Of a DNA stretch of 64,000 bases, positions 11,269-20,891 are shown in pieces. Source of the DNA: Podospora pseudocomata (taxonomy: Eukaryota; Ascomycota; Sordariomycetes; Sordariales; Podosporaceae); assembly GCF_035222375.1 (NCBI RefSeq), contig NW_026946365.1, positions 620,001 through 684,000 on the forward strand, read 5' to 3'. Made by a program: the position numbers and the translations under genes. A model generated the notes under the pieces. It made no database searches and was not told the origin of the DNA. It saw only the letters and a program-made list of their open reading frames with translations. Position 1 is the stretch's first letter. Every line of letters begins with the position of its first letter.

Positions 11269-12059
11269 GGGATGGGTTATGAGATGATGATGCCTTGTAC
11301 GGATTTTGACGATTTTTTTCTTTTTCTTTTACAGCTTTGATTCTTTTTTGTTGTTGTTTGTTGCAAAAGACTTTGGCGTGTGGGGCGGGAAGAGAGAGGG
11401 GGGAGTTGCTGCATGTTTGTTGGTTGACTGTCATTCTCGATTTGTTTTCTACAAGGCCATACTGGCGGTGTGGGCAATGGGTTCTTGAGGTATTTTTCGA
11501 AGGAGGAAAAAAGTTATAGTCAGTCATGGAGGGAGGGGTAAAGGCGGCGTACGTAGTAGGGAAAGATATTTCAGATACCCCCCCTTTGCATATAGGCCAT
11601 TAGCTATTTCATGGTTTCTTTTCTTTTCTTTCCCTCCCCCAAGGCTTGTGCTGTTGTTCTTTTGTGCTTCTTGGGATGGTTGGTGCTTGTCCGGTTTCTG
11701 GCTATGATAGACATGTTCGCGGCGGATTGATTTGGGGCTTGTATCCAGTATCATAAAGGCATCTCCCCTTGTTAAGATCGTAAATTTATTGTGTAATTAT
11801 TCATCTAGTTTCAGCCACTGTGAATATATCTCATGTCGATCTGGTCTTGGACGAACAAGTATGAAACCTCTCAAAAGGTTGTAATCTATTAACAATTATT
11901 CATCAAAAAGTTTCAGCTAGGTCTCCTAAGCTAGGTATCAGGTAGGTATCAGGGCCTCGTCTACAAAGTCGTGCGGTCGTTTGATAGTCATAAGTAATAT
12001 ACACGCGCCCCCGCCCCCCCAACCCTTTCCCCTTTTTCTAACTCCAATTCTTTGTCTCC
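11269..12059. other. Convergent 3' intergenic region
   Basis: This separates two converging genes and probably contains both 3' UTRs. It is AT-rich with T-runs on the plus side near 11311-11350 and a C-rich stretch at 12006-12025. I see no coding frame or RNA gene. Confidence 0.5.
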
Positions 12060-13956
12060 TCACTGCTTATCCTCCTTGTCACACATCTCCTCCAACCTAA
12101 TATCCCCATCCATCTGCCCCAACTCCTCATTACTCCGCTGCCCGTTATGCACCACCTTTACATTATTCCCCAGCGCCTCATCCATCTCCCTCCTCCACTT
12201 CTCACCCCTCCTCTTCAACAAGAAAATCGCCCCATTCCCCGTGATCCACGCAAATAACCCAACCATCAGACACAACCACCGATTCCCCATGGCGTCAATC
12301 AACGGCTGTGCAAGAATCGCTCCCACGCAAGAGACAAAGTTTCTCACAAAGTTATTGACCGCTACCCCAGACGAACTTCTTTGGGGCATGAACTCTGTCA
12401 GCATTGTCGTTACCGCACCAAAGACTAGCATACTCCCTACTCCAAAGAGAAAGGTGGCGATGGCTGGGGCGGCAATGTATTTGAGCCCCTGACTAGCAGT
12501 GAAACCGTACACGATGAGAGAAAGCGGGTATAGAGAAGCAGCAAGCCACATGTTCTCTCCCATACGGTCCTCAGGGAGGTATATCAATTTGGGGGGGTTG
12601 ACGCTGTCGTCGAAGCGGCCGGCGCGAAGTGCTTCGCGCTTCATTATGTGGTCGAGCCAGCGGCCGCCAACGGTGGAGGCGGTGATGTACCCCAAGGAAG
12701 GAGCGAGATACATGCAGCCGATGATGGTGCTTGTAAAATTGTAGGGTGGAGTGGAATAAGTTGATTGAATGGAGATGTTGAGGACGAAGAGAGAGCCAAA
12801 GGCCACGCTGGCCGAATAGACTGATATCAGCACCGGTGGATAGCGAAGGTAAGCAAGGACGGTGAGGGGGTCCCAAAGGAAGCGCTTGATGGTTGAAGCG
12901 GCGGATTTGATCGATTTGGCTGTCGTGGTGACACGGGTCAGAGGGTTGGCGGTTGGATCGGGGGAGCTGATGGGGGCTGTAGCCGGCTTCTTGTTGGCAA
13001 GTGTTTCTGGCAGACAGAAGAAAATCATGAGGAGCATGACGCCACCGTAAATAGTCAGGAACCACATCGTCGAACGCCAACCAAAGGCTCCAGATAAGCT
13101 ACCGCCAGTAAGGGGGCTAATCAGCGGGCCGATGAGAGGGCCGAGATAAAAGAGGCCCATAGCTCTCCCACGCTCGGCCGGTTCCCAGATATCGGCAATG
13201 GTGCCGGCGCCGACGGCCTGAACAGAAGCTGACGCACCGCCTCCCAAGATTCTCATGACGATCAACATTGAAATATTGACGCTGATGGCGCTGAGTGCCG
13301 AGAAGACGACAAACATGGTGAAGGAAATGATGTAAATTGTCCGGCGGCCGAGGGTTTCAGAGAACGACGACCACCAGAGAGGAAAGATGGACATGGCAAG
13401 CATGTACATGGCCACCGTCAAATTAGTAATTGTGGTGGTTGCGTTCAACTCTTTTGCCAGGTCAGGGAGGGCAGCTACACGTTGTCAGTCAGCCTCCACA
13501 GTGTAGAGGGAAGAGGAAGAAACAAGACTCACGCAGAAATATACCAGAACCCATAGGGGCGCCAGCGGCAGCTAGAGCAACGACAGCTGTGATGGTCCAT
13601 TTGGTGCCTCTCTTGTATTCTAGTGGTGTCTCGACTTCGGGAATTATGGTGAATCTTCCAAACAGGCCACGCCGTTGGGATCTTGGAACGATAGGATTGT
13701 TTGGTCGAACAAAGGAAGAGCTCCGCCGCGATCTCGTCTGGGTGGGTTGAGTAGGAGAGAGTACATTCTCACGGTGTGATAGGCCTATCCCACCCTGGCC
13801 GGGTACATCATCCACGATGACGGCTTCTTCATCGGTGCTTATCGACGTTCCTGTGTGGCTGCCGACCTCGAACTCTTCTTGGCCCGGGGACGATGGTCGG
13901 TCCGGCTTGGCAACGGATCCGGACCGACCATTCTCGTCAGAAGAGCCAACGGCCAT
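12060..13956 (-). CDS. MFS drug:H+ antiporter (DHA1, Qdr3/Dtr1-like)
   Basis: A plasma- or spore-membrane transporter of the major facilitator superfamily, expected to export drugs, polyamines or related small molecules by proton antiport. Exons on the minus strand are 13956-13533 and 13474-12060. The 58-nt intron has a GTGAGT donor and a TAG acceptor, and splicing yields the smooth sequence GIFLPALPDLAKEL in the first transmembrane helix. The protein is 612 residues with a soluble N-tail of about 110 residues. MFS signatures are SETLGRRTIY in the loop after TM2 and a GPLIGPLISPLTGG motif C (antiporter signature) in TM5, then a central loop near residues 310-340 and a second six-helix half. 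Qdr3/Dtr1-type DHA1 is the closest group I recognise; the substrate cannot be read. The 3' end of the coding strand is strongly G-rich. Confidence 0.85.
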
Positions 13957-15022
13957 GACCTGTTAGACTTCAATAAGATGCGTGCTGAAAAGGAGCGGCG
14001 GGCCTGTCGTTGGCAGCCCCATATGATAGGGGCAGGTTCGATCGATGACGAAATAGGAAAGGAAAAGATTCCTAACATCTAGTATAAATAGGGGACGATA
14101 TGAAATATTATTTTAGGGGAGGTAGAGCTTGGCCGGGAATAAGCAGGCCGAGTGGGTGCTTCGACATCCTCGGCATCGCTTCTTCTGGGGCCGTTCCCAG
14201 TCCCGGAGCACGGTCAAACAAGCCGGTCTCTTTTAGCGTTGAGGAAGGAGCTGGCTGCCCCATGGGGAATCATCCATGGGAGTGCGGGTACGGGGTATGA
14301 GCCTGTAGCCGAGCGGATGGGAACCTATTACCAAGCAGTTCCTTCCACTGATATTGAATCAACAAGCTTCCGATACCCGTTGAGTTTTTGATTCGGACGA
14401 ACATCTCGAAGCACCAAAAGAAGCCGCCTTTGACCAACGGCTCGGAAGCGAAAGCGGCGAAATCACCCTTCTAGACGGCAAATTCGGCAACTCGCGACAA
14501 ACTGCTCCTATTTCCAGCACACCATGACAAACCGATTCCAACCGCCTCGTTTTGCGCACGCCTTGTGCTCACTGCCGTGGCATCATCGATAAATGAAAAG
14601 TCGGGAAACATAGGTATGAGCGGGAAAGATGCAGCATTGCTGATGACTGCATTGGAGAAAATGGCGGCAAATCCATTGCTTCGGCCGGAAGAGGATATAA
14701 GATGAGGAGGAAGGATCAATGTTAAGGAGAGCAGCAGTCCTAACAGGCAGAATCATGGAGACACTGGGCTATCAGCCGTGATACTACCGTCCTGCCGGGC
14801 ACCTCAATGGGTTGTCGTTGAAAGATGCAGGGACGTCCAGCCCTAAAGACTTTGACAGCACCCCGCAACCCCACATTGACTCACCCTCGCCCTGCCGCGT
14901 TGGAGGGGCACAACATGTGCCCCTCTGTGTCCTCCGACCTACGGCCTGGCACCCGGTGACGACACTTGAAAAAGAATCCACTGTGATTTTTATATCAGCA
15001 GTAATAAACCTTCCAAGTCAAA
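13957..15022. other. Divergent intergenic region
   Basis: It separates the minus-strand transporter from plus-strand PRO2, so it should contain both promoters. A TAAATA-type element at 14084-14090 lies upstream of the transporter. No open frame resembles a protein, and no tRNA-like structure was found. Confidence 0.45.
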
Positions 15023-16354
15023 ATGTCTCTTACCAGCGCCTCCCCCCTCGAAGCCGCTCAGTCGGCCAAGTCAGCTTCCCATATCCTTGCCACACTCTCA
15101 GCCGATGCGCGCAACAATGCTCTCACAGCTATTCACTCGGGACTCACAGCTGCTCGCGATGACATTCTTGCCGCCAACGCCAGGGATCTCGAGCTTGCGC
15201 GCAAGGCTGCTGCCGACGGGCAGTTGAGCCAAAGTCTCGTCTCACGTCTAGACCTGACTAAGCCCGGCAAGTGGGAGGATATGCTCAAGGGCATCCTCGA
15301 CGTCCGTGGCCTCGAGGACCCTGTTGGCCGTGTTACTCTGCGCACCCAACTCGATGAAGGTCTCAGCCTCGAACGGGTGACCTGTCCCATTGGTGTTCTC
15401 CTCATCATCTTCGAGGCTCGTCCTGAGGTCATCGCTAACATTGCCGCCCTCGCTATCAAGTCTGGCAATGCGGCCATCCTCAAAGGTGGCAAGGAATCTA
15501 CCGAGTCTTTTGTCGCTATCTCACGCGTCATCTCCTCTGCTCTCGAAAAGACCCAGGTTCCCAACGGAGCCGTCCAGCTCGTCACCACCCGCGATGTTAT
15601 CCCCCAATTGTTGGCTCTCGACAAGTACGTTGACCTGGTCATCCCTCGTGGTGGCAATGAGTTGGTGAGGTACATCAAGGACAACACCAAGATCCCCGTC
15701 CTGGGCCATGCCGACGGTCTCTGCTCCATCTACCTCGACTCCTCTGCCGACAAGGCCCTTGCGGAAAAGGTTATCGTCGACTCCAAGACCAACTATGTTG
15801 CCGCCTGCAACGCGCTCGAGACTCTTCTTGTCCAAGAGTCGGCGCTTTCTCTCCTTCCCGATGTTGCCACTGCCCTCGCAGCCAAGGATGTTGAGCTTCG
15901 TTGCGATGCTGCCTCCAAGGCCGCTCTCGCCAACACCCCTGGCCTCAAGATTGTTGACGCCACTGAGGAGGACTTCAACACCGAGTTCTTGTCTCTGACT
16001 CTCGCCATCAAGGTCGTTTCTGGCTTGAGCGAAGCTATCAATCACATCAACTCCCACGGTTCCCACCACACAGATGTTATCCTCACTTCTAACAAGGAGG
16101 ATGCTGAGACTTTTATGAACGCTATCGACTCGGCCGGTGTGTACCACAATGCCTCAACCAGATTTGCTGACGGAATGAGATATGGTTTCGGCACTGAGGT
16201 GGGTATCAGCACAAACAAGATTCATTCAAGAGGACCGGTGGGGTTGGAGGGTTTAATGATTTACAAATACAAGATTCGTGGTGGTGGCCAAGGTGCGGGT
16301 GACTATGGGGAGGGTAAGAGACAGTACCTTCACCAGAAGTTACCTTTGGAGTAG
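15023..16354 (+). CDS. PRO2: Gamma-glutamyl phosphate reductase (glutamate-5-semialdehyde dehydrogenase)
   Basis: This is the second enzyme of proline synthesis, reducing gamma-glutamyl phosphate to glutamate-5-semialdehyde with NADPH in the cytosol. It is an intronless gene of 443 residues, close to the usual 410-460. ATG 15023 is preceded by a Kozak-like AAAA and gives the expected N-terminus. Aldehyde-dehydrogenase-fold motifs are present: CPIGVLLIIFEARPEV (residues 121-136), KSGNAAILKGGKE (146-158), IPRGGNELV (207-215) and the catalytic-cysteine segment NYVAACNALETLL with Cys262. The C-terminus has the DAETFMNAIDSAGVYHNAST motif followed by RFADGMRYGFGTEVGIS and RGPVGLEGL, both diagnostic for this family. 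Fungi use a separate glutamate 5-kinase, which is not in this window. Confidence 0.97.
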   Translation: MSLTSASPLEAAQSAKSASHILATLSADARNNALTAIHSGLTAARDDILAANARDLELARKAAADGQLSQSLVSRLDLTKPGKWEDMLKGILDVRGLEDPVGRVTLRTQLDEGLSLERVTCPIGVLLIIFEARPEVIANIAALAIKSGNAAILKGGKESTESFVAISRVISSALEKTQVPNGAVQLVTTRDVIPQLLALDKYVDLVIPRGGNELVRYIKDNTKIPVLGHADGLCSIYLDSSADKALAEKVIVDSKTNYVAACNALETLLVQESALSLLPDVATALAAKDVELRCDAASKAALANTPGLKIVDATEEDFNTEFLSLTLAIKVVSGLSEAINHINSHGSHHTDVILTSNKEDAETFMNAIDSAGVYHNASTRFADGMRYGFGTEVGISTNKIHSRGPVGLEGLMIYKYKIRGGGQGAGDYGEGKRQYLHQKLPLE

Positions 16355-17578
16355 ATCTATCTCAGAGGGCTTGACACAAAATCGGTGCATATCGGAAGAC
16401 AAAATGGGCATCATGAATGACGACGAAAAGTATACAGCTCAACTTCGAAGGTTATAGCAATTGCACTGGTTTGAAAAGCTTAGTGAGACAAAAGCAAAGT
16501 CTTGCCAAAATTCCTATTTACATGTTCAAGTTCCGTGGGCGAGTGCGATGCGCAAGACAGTCTCCTCTATCAATGGCGACGCTTTACGTATGTTCTTCTG
16601 CTGACTAAGCAACCCCCTGGAAGCCCCTTTTACCACGGTTCGGGGGTCTGGTGTGAATGAAGTGGCGAAGATCTTGCTGCAATACCCTTTCGCGAACCAA
16701 CTTCTTCTGATTTTCCCAGCGGAGCTGTATATGCAGTCTAGATTTCCTCTGGAAATAAAGGACCTAAGTTACGTGGGAGATGTTTTTGGTGAGATACTCA
16801 AACGTCAACAAGCAAGTACCTAGGTACACAATCACAGTTTGAAAGGATCGTTCTTTTTCTGTTGGGGGGAAGCTTCAGTGACATGCAAACCTTCAACTAC
16901 CGGACAATATGTAATAGGTAGAGAACACTGCCAGTGTGCAACTGTAGTCTTGCGGCTTCGTCCCCCGGCATGCAGTAGGTTGCCGATGGCTCTTCAAACA
17001 GGTCCATTAATGCGTGACGACCATTGATTTATGTTGAATTTCCAACTTATGTCACCGAAGCTCGTTCCCCACTGGGCGGGATGTAGGACAGGCAGATTCA
17101 GCGTTCTTGGGGTATACATGACGACTTGAGGGACCGGGCAATTGATGCTTTTCAACTACAATACATGCTGTTGTTCTCTATTCCGGTGTCAGGACGTCGG
17201 AGCTTACTACCCTAACAAGAGCCTATCAAAACACACATGGTCCAATGGGACAGACACTTTATTTTGTGATTAATGAAGCCGCAGGGGGGCCGTGACCCAG
17301 TTGTTTGCGCCAAGGGGTCAGACGCCGCTGAGCAGCTGCTTTTGCCAAGGCTTCAGACGCCGTTGAGCTGCTTTCCTCAAAGCCTCGGGGTCTTGGTCGG
17401 GTTGAGGGATTGTCTGAATATCTATTTTATAAAGTCTGCTTCTGTCCAACACCTTCTCCTGTCTTGGCAGACTTTCTCTTCCTGTGTCTATCACCCTCAT
17501 TGTGTTCCATTCTATTGTTTCCTTAAGAGAGGGCCACAAAACCTACCTGCCAATAGTCAACCCCAGAACCGATCAATC
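16355..17578. other. Intergenic region before the tandem small-protein island
   Basis: No supported gene. It marks the change from conserved genes to the accessory stretch. A TTTATAAAG element near 17424-17432 lies about 150 nt before the first small-protein gene, and an imperfect direct repeat precedes it. Confidence 0.45.
17309..17375 (+). repeat. Imperfect direct repeat, two units of about 33 nt
   Basis: The motif GCCAAGG, two variable bases, TCAGACGCCG, then TGAGC and GCTGCTTT occurs at 17309 and again at 17344, with a three-base difference in spacing. It lies about 200-270 nt upstream of the first tail-anchored gene and could be promoter sequence or a local duplication. Confidence 0.5.
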
Positions 17579-18001
17579 ATGTCACGAATCCTCAAAGCCA
17601 TACGGATGGCAAAGAAGACAGAAAAGGCACCTCGAGATACCAACCCCGGTCTCGACAGCCTGATCATAGCAAAGCTTGAAGATATCGATTACAAAATTAC
17701 CACCTTCATCAACACACGAGATGCTCCCACACTTCACGAACTCGAAGGCAGCACCCAGTATATAGGACCGCAGCAAGTCCTGAGGACTCTCCCACCGATA
17801 CAAAACGATGTTGACAACAACATATGGCAACAACATGTGCAACAGGACGGCAAGGCTGAATCAAAACTTTGGGAGGCAAAAGCATCACACATTCCAGGCC
17901 TTGCTATTATTTGTGTTTTTCTGCTGCTCGTTCTCTCACTCCTTCTCCACCCAACACATTCACTCGGAGTTCACAGCAAGACCACGGATAGTGGTAGATA
18001 G
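17579..18001 (+). CDS. Small tail-anchored protein, tandem family copy A
   Basis: I do not recognise a named family. The product is 140 residues: a basic N-terminus (MSRILKAIRMAKK), a helical segment with KLEDIDYKITTF (residues 32-43), a linker containing HELEGSTQYIGP (53-64), and one hydrophobic segment of about 19 residues (105-123) followed by a short tail. There is no signal peptide, which suggests a C-terminally inserted, cytosol-facing membrane protein. The start at 17579 is chosen because the same MSR-LKA start occurs in the decayed copy at 20471. The frame is also open upstream of this ATG, but the homology begins here. Its relatives lie at 19001 and 20471 on the same strand. Function is unknown. 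Confidence 0.6.
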   Translation: MSRILKAIRMAKKTEKAPRDTNPGLDSLIIAKLEDIDYKITTFINTRDAPTLHELEGSTQYIGPQQVLRTLPPIQNDVDNNIWQQHVQQDGKAESKLWEAKASHIPGLAIICVFLLLVLSLLLHPTHSLGVHSKTTDSGR

Positions 18002-19000
18002 GGTGTTGGTTCGGTGTGGTGATATATCACTACAGTTGCTTTTTTCTTTGGACAGATAACATGGCCGTGATTAGTTGTTCTGAGAGACATGTTACAGTTT
18101 TGGGGGTGGAAAATGCGGCTTGATGAAGAGAGAATTGAGGTTTCTTACCAAGTGATGTAGTTGACGGCTTGGGGTAGGGAGTGGGAGATGGGGACGCGGG
18201 CTGAACTGACAAGGTGATGTACTGGGCTACGCCTATGTAGGTAGGTAACAATGAAGATTCTATCAACCACCAGACTGGCTTGTATCGATATTTCCGGACT
18301 TGTATCCCATAAACAGTGAGAGAAGTTGCCCTCTGCAGTCGGCAAAAATGTGATGGATAGCAGAATTAGTGCATGTATGACATCAAAATGTGGTGGCCTA
18401 TCACAGTCCAGAGTACCAGACTGTCTCTAGCATTTTTATAGAGATCTCTTTTCAAAGGGTCAGGTAGAGCTTCAAGGGCTCGCAGGTAGGTAAGGTAGGT
18501 GCGTACTTCGGTTGATGTCAATAGTGCATGGTTAGGTAATGTACCTTTCACTGAAGAGATTGCATCGGGAAAATGACCCCTCTTCCGCAGTACAAGTGCA
18601 GTTTAATTTCCCCTTCTTTTCGATCCCACCTATCTACAAAACGCTGCAGGTGGGCTCGTTGACCGCTTCTGACGCTGCATTAGGTGCGTGTGATCGATTG
18701 GTCGGAGCATGCAGCTTCACTGATACCCAAAACACTCACAGGATGACTGCCTCTCTTGAATATTAGGGCCGCACGACACTGCGCGGCTGGCAGACAACCA
18801 ACCTCATAACTCATCGCTCCGACTCCCACGAGCCGCCTCATGTACGCTTCCTCTTGCTATTGCTATTTATCTGCTATAAGTATATATAGTTCGCTTTTCC
18901 CAATCTCCCTTTATCCAATATCCTGAACTTATCCCTCGTGCTCAGACGACTATCCTCCATCAACATCCATTTTTTAACTCTTTACTCGTTCTCAGGCATC
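18002..19000. other. Spacer between copies A and B
   Basis: No coding frame is supported. It holds a TATA-like TATATATAG at about 18881-18889, roughly 115 nt before copy B, then a pyrimidine-rich leader. No sequence similarity to the other spacers is obvious by eye. Confidence 0.45.
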
Positions 19001-19372
19001 ATGTTTAGCTTCAAGTCTAAGAACAAGACTAGACAGGAGAACGAAAGAATATCCGGAGTTACCAACAAAAGACTGGACAATATTAACAACAAGCTCTTCA
19101 CCATTGACAGCAAACTTGACGCTATTCTTAACAACCGCCGTCACAATGCTATATACAAGCTTGATGCCCCTTCTCAGCCCATCCGGCCATTGCCAGCCCT
19201 AAGAGATCATGACCAGCCAATAGCCCACCCCATCTTACAACAACGACCTCGCCAAGAACAAGAAGTAGAAACAGAAGCCCGAGTCGCCCAGTCACAAACT
19301 TTGACTGCCAACAATGCCATCATAATTTTCTCCGTGGGGGTTTGTCTACTTATTGTCTTCCTACTTGGCTAG
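19001..19372 (+). CDS. Small tail-anchored protein, tandem family copy B (divergent)
   Basis: A 123-residue protein with the same plan as copy A: a basic N-terminus (MFSFKSKNKTRQ), a short amphipathic helical region (NKRLDNINNKLFTID, about residues 22-36), a Pro/Gln linker with YKLDAPSQPIRPL (52-64), a charged stretch rich in Glu/Gln/Arg, and a C-terminal hydrophobic anchor (residues 104-122) ending one residue before the stop. RLDNINNKL and YKLDAPSQPIRP line up with KLEDIDYKI and HELEGSTQYIGP of copy A, so I infer distant paralogy. The clean Met start has a TATA-like element upstream. No known domain was recognised, and the role is unknown. Confidence 0.55.
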   Translation: MFSFKSKNKTRQENERISGVTNKRLDNINNKLFTIDSKLDAILNNRRHNAIYKLDAPSQPIRPLPALRDHDQPIAHPILQQRPRQEQEVETEARVAQSQTLTANNAIIIFSVGVCLLIVFLLG

Positions 19373-20470
19373 GTAAGCCCACAGGGGCTTCATTGAGGTT
19401 CCGGAGACATACCTCTGAAATCTTCTTTTTCTTTTCATGTATCGGGCGAGGCTTGGGTGAACATAACATGAGATTTAAGAGTATACCAAGGCACAAAATC
19501 GGAGGTATGAATAGGTTAACATGTATGTAAAAGATGAGAGAGATTGGGTACGTGGAATCGAAAGAGACTCAGAGACACCGTGGGATACGCCGAACCTGGG
19601 AAGATTCATACTCTTTGTTGGCAGGTTGGCAATTCGCAGGTGGGTGTATGAAACGTAGTTCGTTTATTAAAAGTCTTCTAATTACCATTCACTATCTCTT
19701 TCGACCTCTTTCTCTTCGCCAAGCGGTAGATCCATACGAACTCGTCAGGCATTCAAAACGTTGACTTAGGTTTAAATAAACAAATAGGTCTAATATCACC
19801 ACAAGGGCTGCAGGCTATCCACATTCCATGAACAGGGTCATCACTATTACGATATCGATAGTACTCATATGGGTTCCTGGCGTTCTGGGCGAGAGTTCCG
19901 TTAAGCAGTCAGTTCTGAAGCAGGATAGCCTCTCGCATGCTTTTGACCCAACAGAGAAGCACACAGCACCACGAAAAGGTAGGTATGGTAGGTATGTTCA
20001 ATTCTTACATGTTCTGCATAGTAATTCTAGGATGAGAGGAACTCAGCTCGGCTTCTACCAATGGTGTTAGCTCAACACCCCTTCCACATACCCCTCCTCT
20101 ACCCACACCTATTGGCAACGTACTGCAGGGGGTTCTTTTCAGCAACGCCCCCACCATCATCACAAGTGCAAAAAGAAGAGAAGAATTGAACAACGGGAAT
20201 AACGGGAAACGGAACAAGCATGCCCAGTCACCCCTCTACAGGTTTATATACAAACTCAATGCCCAGTTTCGTGAATCTTTAGCAGAAGCCTCACATATCA
20301 TTAAGGTACCTTATATTGTTCAATACAATTGTCTTCTGCTCAACAGCTTCTTCCCAGTTTCAAGAATCGTCACTCGCATTCATCACTTCCACACATACTT
20401 TATTGCTACTTCCTAACCACGCAAAACATTAACACCAAATCATCTGTTGACCTTCAGAGGTGAACCTATC
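19373..20470. other. Spacer between copies B and C
   Basis: No supported gene. Small frames occur but none has the family plan. The sequence is moderately AT-rich. Confidence 0.4.
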
Positions 20471-20891
20471 ATGTCACGCCTTCTCAAAGCCACACGTGCG
20501 CGTAAATAGAAGACTGAATCAGACTTTCAGCATGTCAACCCAGGATTCGATAAATTGATCATGACCAAGCTCGAAGATATAGATCACAAGATCACCACCT
20601 TCCTCAGCACCCAGAACAGCACACCCGTGAGATATGAGCTCGAAGGCAATGTCCAGCATATCTGGCCACCAGTTCACAGGGATATTCCACGACAGCGATA
20701 CGGTATCAATGATGATGTGCACCAGCAGCGGCATGACCCAAGACATGTTGGCGATGACGAGGAGCCTGTTGGGGAAGAAAATCGAGTCCAAGTTCAACCA
20801 CTACTGGGGCGGGAATTGGCCAGCCACGCTCTGGCTTTCAATTCTCGCGTTTACTTTTGTGATATTCCTTCTCTCGTTCCTCCTCAAGTAA
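20471..20891 (+). pseudogene. Decayed third copy (C) of the tail-anchored family
   Basis: This reading begins MSRLLKATRARK like copy A, but codon 13 is TAG (20507-20509). Beyond it the same frame carries TKLEDIDHKITTFLSTQ and YELEGNVQHIWP, clearly homologous to copy A. The frame then loses similarity near 20735. The expected GKKIESK segment and hydrophobic anchor (ILAFTFVIFLLSFLLK, stop TAA at 20889-20891) appear in another frame, so at least one frameshift separates them. With a stop and a frameshift this is most simply a pseudogene. A short product from the in-frame ATG at 20561 is possible but would lack the anchor. No plausible intron repairs both lesions: the only GT-AG span over the stop is 42 nt. 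Confidence 0.65.

Noticed and set aside
20502-20543. GT-AG span of 42 nt that would remove the premature stop in copy C
   Set aside because: It is below the size of every intron supported in this window (54 nt or more), has no CTAAC-like branch point, and does not fix the later frameshift.
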